Assembly (NCBI GenBank): GCA_900555875.1
Contig: USNB01000026.1
Location: 1 to 10,810 of the forward strand
DNA from: an uncultured Eubacteriales bacterium
GTDB lineage: Bacteria; Bacillota; Clostridia; Christensenellales; Pumilibacteraceae
DNA: 10,810 nucleotides
Direction: 5' to 3'
The notes beneath the pieces are model-generated. The model had not been told where the DNA came from. It was given only the letters and a program-made list of their open reading frames with translations, and did not search any database. Each line of letters starts with the position of its first letter. Within the stretch, counting starts at the first letter, position 1. Below are positions 6,650 to 10,810 of this stretch, piece by piece. Made by a program: the position numbers and the translations under genes.

Positions 6650-6660
6650 TTATTTCACAT
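6650..6660 (-). promoter_or_regulatory. Leader word ATGTGAAATAA, copy 2
   Basis: This is identical to the 11-mer at 5316-5326. It sits just after AAGGGAGAA and forms an ATG followed at once by TGA, with only about two bases after the GGGAG, which is short for initiation. A related ATGTGAAAAA lies at 6634-6643 in the same leader. It may be a regulator site or leader element; its role is unknown. Confidence 0.25.
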
Positions 6661-6676
6661 TTCTCCCTTACCCTGC

Positions 6677-6705
6677 ATAATATCATATAACACCGAAAAA
6701 CGCAA
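6677..6705 (-). promoter_or_regulatory. Promoter of the aminotransferase gene
   Basis: On the minus strand, -35 TTGCGT (6700-6705) and -10 TATTAT (6677-6682) are separated by exactly 17 nt, a good sigma-A arrangement. Transcription would start near 6670, giving a leader of about 57 nt before the ATG at 6613. Confidence 0.7.
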
Positions 6706-6763
6706 GCATTTTAGGACGGACATACGGCCCGGCGACGGCTTTCGGCGTTTCAAAGACGGAAAG

Positions 6764-6789
6764 CGCCGCATGCCATCCGGCACGCGGCG
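6764..6789 (-). terminator. Strong hairpin terminator of the 73-residue membrane-protein gene
   Basis: On the minus strand CGCCGCGTGCC pairs with GGCATGCGGCG over 11 bp (one G-U pair) around a GGAT loop, then CTTTCCGTCTTT follows as a broken U-tract. It begins 11 nt past the gene's stop and lies upstream of the aminotransferase promoter, insulating the two units. The 3' arm could instead pair with 6743-6751, a competing weaker hairpin. Confidence 0.7.
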
Positions 6790-6800
6790 TTTGTCGTGAC

Positions 6801-7022
6801 TCAAATCGGGATGAGTCTGAGGATCGACCCGCTGAGTATCATCAATATGAGATCGATAAGCCATACGATCCAGAATCCGGTGATCAGCCTGACGATGCCG
6901 GCAAGGATCTTCCCTTCGGAAAATCTCGTGATCGCCCCGCATATCCATGCCGTCACAGGTATGATCGCAAGAATGATGCTGACCAGACGACCGAGTCCGA
7001 AATAATCGCCTCTACGTGCCAT
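6801..7022 (-). CDS. Small two-segment membrane protein (73 residues)
   Basis: The protein starts MARRGDYFGLG and has two hydrophobic segments, about residues 11-31 and 38-62, joined by a short polar turn (RFSEGK). It resembles a small conserved clostridial membrane protein family seen often with the same MARRG-YFGLG opening, for which I know no function. The frame stays open upstream to a GTG at 7061, but the ATG at 7022 is preferred. The conserved-looking N-terminus begins there, AAGGAGG lies upstream at 7035-7041 (12 nt away, long but acceptable), and the implied transcription start near 7066 would leave almost no leader for the GTG. It is monocistronic, with its own promoter (7073-7101) and terminator (6764-6789). 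Confidence 0.85.
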   Translation of the reverse strand: MARRGDYFGLGRLVSIILAIIPVTAWICGAITRFSEGKILAGIVRLITGFWIVWLIDLILMILSGSILRLIPI

Positions 7023-7072
7023 TATGTATGTATCCCTCCTTATTATAGTCGGCATTTTCACCTGCCTTTTAC

Positions 7073-7101
7073 ATTATAACATATAATCTTCACAAAGTAA
7101 A
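7073..7101 (-). promoter_or_regulatory. Leftward promoter for the small membrane-protein gene
   Basis: The minus strand has -10 TATAAT (7073-7078) with an extended TGT just upstream, a 17-nt spacer and -35 TTTACT (7096-7101, four of six consensus). Transcription would start near 7066. This should be a strong housekeeping-type promoter. Confidence 0.75.
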
Positions 7102-7105
7102 TATG

Positions 7106-7119
7106 TATGAGCTATGAGC
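7106..7119. repeat. Tandem 7-bp direct repeat between divergent promoters
   Basis: TATGAGC occurs twice in direct succession, right behind the leftward -35 box. An A/T-rich stretch (AAAATTTT at 7120-7127, then further A/T to 7138) follows. The pair could bind a regulator or be a simple duplication. No regulator gene is present in the window. Confidence 0.4.
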
Positions 7120-7166
7120 AAAATTTTACAAATTTTTTCGCGCAACGTCTCATCGGGCTTTCTTTG

Positions 7167-7195
7167 TTGACACCCGCCGGGAATTATGTTATGCT
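7167..7195 (+). promoter_or_regulatory. Rightward promoter of the ABC exporter operon
   Basis: A perfect -35 TTGACA (7167-7172) is followed by a 17-nt spacer and -10 TATGCT (7190-7195), with an extended TGT directly before the -10. Start would be near 7202, leaving a leader of about 28 nt before the ATG at 7230. There is no room for an attenuator. Confidence 0.8.
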
Positions 7196-7229
7196 CGGGA
7201 TGTGTAAATAATGACATCGGAGTTACGGA

Positions 7230-8969
7230 ATGCTTAAACTGCTCGAATATCTCAAAGGCTACCGCGCCGCGGCGATAGCCGCGCCTCTGTTCAAAATAAT
7301 AGAAGCGATAATAGAACTTATAATCCCTCTCATAGTGGCGTATATGATAGACGTCGCGATCGCCGGCGAGGATATGCCGCTGGTGATCGGTCTGGGTGCG
7401 CTCATGGCAGGGCTGTCCTGCGTGGGACTGGGCTTTTCCCTCGCCTGTCAGTATCTGGCGTCAAAAGCCGCCGTCGGCATGGGATGCAATATACGCGCGG
7501 CGCTGTATTCGCATCTGCATAAGCTCGATCTCGGCGACGCCGACCGTATAGGTACGGGAGCGCTCGTAAACCGCCTGTCCACCGACGTGGCGCAGGCGCA
7601 GCAGGGATTCGCCATGTTTCTGCGGCTGATGCTGCGCGCGCCCGTAATTGCCGCGGGCGGCGCTATAATGAGCATAATAGTCGCGCCGTCGCTCTGGTTC
7701 ATCGGCGTAAGCGCGGGCGTGCTGGCTTTCGCGGTCCTGCTGATCGTCATGAAAACGGGCGTATCCCGCTTCTCCGCGATGCAGAAAAAACTGGACGACA
7801 TATCCCGTCTTACCGGCGAGACCATACGCGGCGAACGCGTCATACGCGCGTTCGCGGGCGAAAAACGAAGCAAAGAGCGCTTTGACGACGCGCTCGGCGG
7901 GCACTGCCGCGCCGCCGTAGCCGCCAGCGCCCTCTCCTGTCTGCTGACCCCCGCAGCAACTGTCATCGTCAACGCGGCGGTCGTCGTGCTGCTGTGGGTC
8001 GGCGGCGGCATGGTGGACGGCGGAGCGCTTTCGTCCGGCGATCTCGTAGCGCTCGTCAATTATCTCAATCAGATACTTCTTGCGCTCATAACCACCGCGA
8101 CCCTTATGGTACTCATATCCAAAGCTATATCTTCCGCTGCCCGGATCAACGCGGTGTTCGCGCTCGCGGAGACAAGGGAGGGCGCGGGAGCGGTACCCGA
8201 CTTCTCCGCCCCGCTCGTGGAGATGAAAGACGCGGCATACTCGTTCGGCGGCGAAGAGAACGCCGTAGGCGGACTCAATATCACGCTGCGCCGCGGAGAG
8301 ATCCTCGGCGTGATAGGCACTACGGGAAGCGGAAAATCCACGTTAGCGGGGCTGCTCGCGCGATTTTACGTCGCGACGGAGGGTTGCGTGCGCATAGCGG
8401 GAAACGATATACGGGACTATACGGACGAGCAGCTGCGTTCGCTCGTCACGCTCGCACCGCAAAAGCCGCTGCTGTTTTCGGGAACGGTCCGCAGCAATCT
8501 CGGGATGAGCGGATGCACGGATGACGGCGATATGGAAAACGCGCTCCGCACGTCGCACGCATGGGGGTTCGTTTCGGAAAAAGACGGGCTTGACACTCCC
8601 GTCACGCAGAAGGGCAACAACTTCTCGGGCGGCGAGAAACAGCGCATATCGCTCGCACGCGCGCTTCTTCGCGACGCACCCGTGCTCGTCCTCGACGACG
8701 CCGCCAGCGCGCTCGATTACGTGACGGAAGCGGAAGTCATGAGCGGCGTGCGCAAGACGTGCCGGGATAAGGCCATAATAAACATCTCGCAGCGAATAGG
8801 CACGATAAGGCGTTCGGATAAGGTGCTCGTGCTGGACGGAGGGCGCGTCATGGGATACGGAACGCACGAAGAGCTGCTTCGCACATGCGGATTGTACCGC
8901 ATGCTCGGAGGGAAGAACGACGCCGCGTCCGGGGAAAGCTACATGACGGCAGCGGAGGGAACGGTATGA
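7230..8969 (+). CDS. ABC exporter half-transporter with degenerate ATPase site (BmrC/TM287-like)
   Basis: The protein has 579 residues: an N-terminal membrane domain of about six helices (1-310) fused to a nucleotide-binding domain (about 328-560). Walker A is GTTGSGKST (363-371), the Q-loop glutamine is Q411, the signature is FSGGE (465-469) and Walker B is VLVLDD (485-490). The residue after the Walker B aspartate is D490 rather than the catalytic Glu, and the H-switch His is replaced by Q521 (ISQRIGTIR). These changes are typical of the degenerate partner in heterodimeric exporters such as BmrC/BmrD and TM287/TM288. The start has GGAG 7 nt upstream and a promoter at 7167-7195. Its stop overlaps the second subunit's start by 4 nt. 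Likely role: export of drugs, lipids or peptides across the cytoplasmic membrane; the substrate cannot be told from sequence. Confidence 0.95.
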   Translation: MLKLLEYLKGYRAAAIAAPLFKIIEAIIELIIPLIVAYMIDVAIAGEDMPLVIGLGALMAGLSCVGLGFSLACQYLASKAAVGMGCNIRAALYSHLHKLDLGDADRIGTGALVNRLSTDVAQAQQGFAMFLRLMLRAPVIAAGGAIMSIIVAPSLWFIGVSAGVLAFAVLLIVMKTGVSRFSAMQKKLDDISRLTGETIRGERVIRAFAGEKRSKERFDDALGGHCRAAVAASALSCLLTPAATVIVNAAVVVLLWVGGGMVDGGALSSGDLVALVNYLNQILLALITTATLMVLISKAISSAARINAVFALAETREGAGAVPDFSAPLVEMKDAAYSFGGEENAVGGLNITLRRGEILGVIGTTGSGKSTLAGLLARFYVATEGCVRIAGNDIRDYTDEQLRSLVTLAPQKPLLFSGTVRSNLGMSGCTDDGDMENALRTSHAWGFVSEKDGLDTPVTQKGNNFSGGEKQRISLARALLRDAPVLVLDDAASALDYVTEAEVMSGVRKTCRDKAIINISQRIGTIRRSDKVLVLDGGRVMGYGTHEELLRTCGLYRMLGGKNDAASGESYMTAAEGTV

Positions 8970-10735
8970 AAACGAAGATAAAGAAAGATCATTCGGTCAT
9001 ATTCAGACTGCTCTCTCTCGCGATGAAGCACAAGTCGTGTCTGATCCCGGGCATGCTGCTCGTGATAGTCGGCACGGCGCTGTCGCTGCTCGCGCCCGTG
9101 TTCACCGGACGTGCGATAGACTATGCCATAGAAGGCGCGACGAACTTCGGCATGATCGCGCGGTACTGCGTCATAATCGCGGCATGCGTGGCTGCGAGCG
9201 GGATATCGGTATGGACGGGAAACATACTGCTCAGCCGTCTTTCCTTCCTTACCGTGCGCGACGTGCGGCGAGAACTGTATTCGAAACTGCTGTCGCTTCC
9301 CCTTTCTTCCATAGAAAAGCACAGCCGCGGCGATCTGATGACGCGCATGACTACGTTCGGCGAAAATCTGTCCGACGGACTTTATCAGGGCATCATGCAG
9401 CTGTCCGCCGGACTGGTCACGCTCATGATGACGATAGTCTGCATGTATGTAATGAACTGGGCGGTCGCGTCCGTCGTCGTACTGCTGACGCCCATCAGCG
9501 CGTTCGTCTCCGCCGCGATAGCCAAGCGCAACCGCGTGACGTTCGCCCGCCAGAGCAAGAATATGGAAAAGATGAGCGGACTCGCGGAGGAACACCTCTC
9601 GGGCACACGCATACTGCGATCGTACGGACGCGTCGGAGAAAGCGAAAAGGAATTCGCGGCAATAAACGCCGAACTCATGAAAAGCGGCTTAAGTTCACAA
9701 TTCGCAGGCGCGCTCGTAAACCCCGTCAGCCGTATAGTCAATAACATAATATATGCCATAGTCGCCATAATAGGAGGTCTGTTCATAATAGGCAGCGGCG
9801 CGGACGGCTGGGCGACCGGGATCCATGCGTCGCTCACTCTCGGCGGGCTTTCGGCATTCCTCGCCTACGCGAATCAGTTCGCGAAACCCTTCAACGACGT
9901 GACAAGCGTCACCGCGGAGCTTCAGACCGCTGCGTCCGCCGCGCGCAGGATATTCGAGCTGACCGACCTCGCAGACGAGGACAAAGGCGGCTCCACGCCT
10001 ATCGCCCACCCCGTGAGCGGCATAGCGTTCGACGACGCGTCCTTTTCCTATTCACCGGATAAACCGTTCATGGAACACATATCCTTCGAGGCAAAGCAGG
10101 GCCAAAAGATCGCTCTCGTCGGCACGACCGGGAGCGGAAAGACAACGATCATAAATCTCATCATGCGCTTTTACGACATAACGGGAGGCCGCCTCGTATT
10201 CGACGGCGAGGACATAGAAAGATTCTCCCGCGAGGACGTGCGCCGATCGTTCGGAATGGTATTGCAGGATACCTGGCTGTTTTCGGGCACGGTGCGCGAA
10301 AACATCGCCTACGGCAAGCCTGACGCAAGCGAAGAGGAGATCCGTCGCGCCGCAGACGCCGCGCATCTGGATAAGTTCATAAGCACGCTCGCGCAAGGCT
10401 ACGATACCGTGGTATCAGGCGACGGCGAAGAGCTAAGCGAAGGACAGAAACAGCTCATAGCCATCGCCAGGGTGTTCCTCACCTCTCCCGAAATGCTCAT
10501 ACTCGACGAGGCGACCGCTTCCGTAGACGCCATGACGGAACGCGAAGTGCAGGCGGCATTCGCCGAACTCATGCGCGGCAAGACCTCTTTCATCGTCGCG
10601 CACCGCCTTTCCACCATACGCGACAGCGATCTCATAGTCGTGATGGACGACGGCCGCATAATCGAAAAAGGCACGCACGACGAACTTGTCTCCGCTGGCG
10701 GCTTCTACACCAAAATGCTCAGAGCGGCGGAATAA
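8966..10735 (+). CDS. ABC exporter half-transporter with consensus catalytic residues (BmrD/TM288-like)
   Basis: The protein has 589 residues, with a membrane domain (about 1-330) and a nucleotide-binding domain (about 350-589). Walker A is GTTGSGKTT (386-394), the Q-loop residue is Q434, and Walker B ends LILDE with catalytic E515. The H-switch is H546 (VAHRLSTIR). Its own signature is LSEGQ (490-494) instead of LSGGQ, so the site it forms with the first subunit's Walker motifs is degenerate on both faces. Membrane segments lie near 25-47, 64-86, 143-165, 168-186, 253-277 and 288-308, with an inserted extracytoplasmic loop around 276-290. The frame is open upstream to 8885, but the ATG at 8966 is chosen for its GGAGG 7 nt upstream, the 4-nt ATGA overlap with the partner and a normal N-terminus. 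It should form an obligate heterodimer with the preceding gene product. Confidence 0.95.
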   Translation: MKTKIKKDHSVIFRLLSLAMKHKSCLIPGMLLVIVGTALSLLAPVFTGRAIDYAIEGATNFGMIARYCVIIAACVAASGISVWTGNILLSRLSFLTVRDVRRELYSKLLSLPLSSIEKHSRGDLMTRMTTFGENLSDGLYQGIMQLSAGLVTLMMTIVCMYVMNWAVASVVVLLTPISAFVSAAIAKRNRVTFARQSKNMEKMSGLAEEHLSGTRILRSYGRVGESEKEFAAINAELMKSGLSSQFAGALVNPVSRIVNNIIYAIVAIIGGLFIIGSGADGWATGIHASLTLGGLSAFLAYANQFAKPFNDVTSVTAELQTAASAARRIFELTDLADEDKGGSTPIAHPVSGIAFDDASFSYSPDKPFMEHISFEAKQGQKIALVGTTGSGKTTIINLIMRFYDITGGRLVFDGEDIERFSREDVRRSFGMVLQDTWLFSGTVRENIAYGKPDASEEEIRRAADAAHLDKFISTLAQGYDTVVSGDGEELSEGQKQLIAIARVFLTSPEMLILDEATASVDAMTEREVQAAFAELMRGKTSFIVAHRLSTIRDSDLIVVMDDGRIIEKGTHDELVSAGGFYTKMLRAAE

Positions 10736-10740
10736 ATGCT

Positions 10741-10771
10741 TTCGCGCACGTCGACGACGTGCGCGAACTTT
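10741..10771 (+). terminator. Rho-independent terminator of the ABC operon
   Basis: A perfect 12-bp GC-rich stem (TTCGCGCACGTC / GACGTGCGCGAA) with a GAC loop begins 5 nt after the ABC stop and is followed by CTTTAAT. The U-tract is short, but the stem is very stable. No gene follows within the window. Confidence 0.8.
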
Positions 10772-10778
10772 AATACAG

Positions 10779-10803
10779 CCTTCCCTGGTTGCCCCAGGGG
10801 AGG
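10779..10803. repeat. Palindromic hairpin element at right window edge
   Basis: CCTTCCCTGG pairs with CCAGGGGAGG (one T-G pair) around a five-base TTGCC loop, then TGGCGAA follows. The C-rich/G-rich hairpin is similar in style to the element at 1-28 and to hairpin repeats I recall from intergenic DNA of gut Clostridia. It is probably cut by the window end, so the family assignment is tentative. Confidence 0.4.
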
Positions 10804-10810
10804 TGGCGAA

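Noticed and set aside
6650..6660. Start-stop mini-ORF (ATG-TGA) as a translational leader
   Set aside because: Spacing of about two bases between GGGAG and this ATG is too short for efficient initiation, so the word is reported only as a shared motif.
7023..7061. GTG or internal ATG starts extending the 73-residue membrane protein
   Set aside because: The extension would contain the AAGGAGG ribosome binding site as codons and begin almost at the inferred transcription start.
8885..8965. Upstream start for the second ABC subunit
   Set aside because: The 27 added residues are Arg-rich, overlap the first subunit's C-terminus in another frame, and lack a ribosome binding site; the ATG at 8966 has GGAGG and the usual 4-nt overlap.

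Overview
The window looks like chromosomal DNA from a member of the Bacillota, probably an uncultured gut-type Clostridia. The evidence is a DUF5685-family gene, clostridial-style small proteins (a short P-loop ATPase and a 73-residue membrane protein), a BmrC/BmrD-like ABC exporter pair, AGGAGG-type ribosome binding sites and sigma-A-like promoters. Base composition is moderately GC-rich, yet isoleucine is often encoded by ATA. The exact lineage cannot be fixed from this sequence. No tRNA, rRNA, CRISPR array, insertion sequence or phage gene was seen.

Positions 51-5297 hold six tightly packed leftward genes that read as one operon. In transcription order they are a small P-loop NTPase, threonine synthase (thrC), tryptophanyl-tRNA synthetase (trpS), a DUF5685 protein, a J-like/TPR/cysteine-tail protein and a polytopic membrane protein. 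Junctions after thrC are 4-nt or 1-nt overlaps or 1-nt gaps, implying translational coupling. The likely promoter has a TATAAT -10 at 5364-5369, followed by a perfect 14-bp palindrome in the presumed leader. No T-box fits in the 122-nt upstream region, although trpS and thrC are classic T-box targets.

Positions 5420-6613 hold a leftward PLP aminotransferase (AspB-like) with a good promoter of its own (TTGCGT, 17 nt, TATTAT). Behind it lie a strong hairpin terminator and a leftward 73-residue membrane protein. A divergent promoter region at 7062-7229 serves that small gene leftward and the ABC genes rightward.

Positions 7230-10735 hold two rightward half-transporters overlapping by 4 nt. Their ATPase motifs are complementary: the first has a degenerate Walker B/H-switch, the second a degenerate signature. 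This predicts a heterodimeric exporter with one consensus and one degenerate ATP site. A 12-bp GC-rich hairpin terminator follows. Palindromic elements sit at both window edges (1-28 and 10779-10803) and may belong to a dispersed hairpin repeat family.

The part least explained by known biology is the coupled trio DUF5685, J-like protein and membrane protein (51-2368). The DUF5685 protein carries two aspartate-rich motifs spaced as in class I prenyltransferase-fold enzymes. The J-like protein lacks HPD and ends in seven clustered cysteines. These are hypotheses from reading motifs, not established functions.
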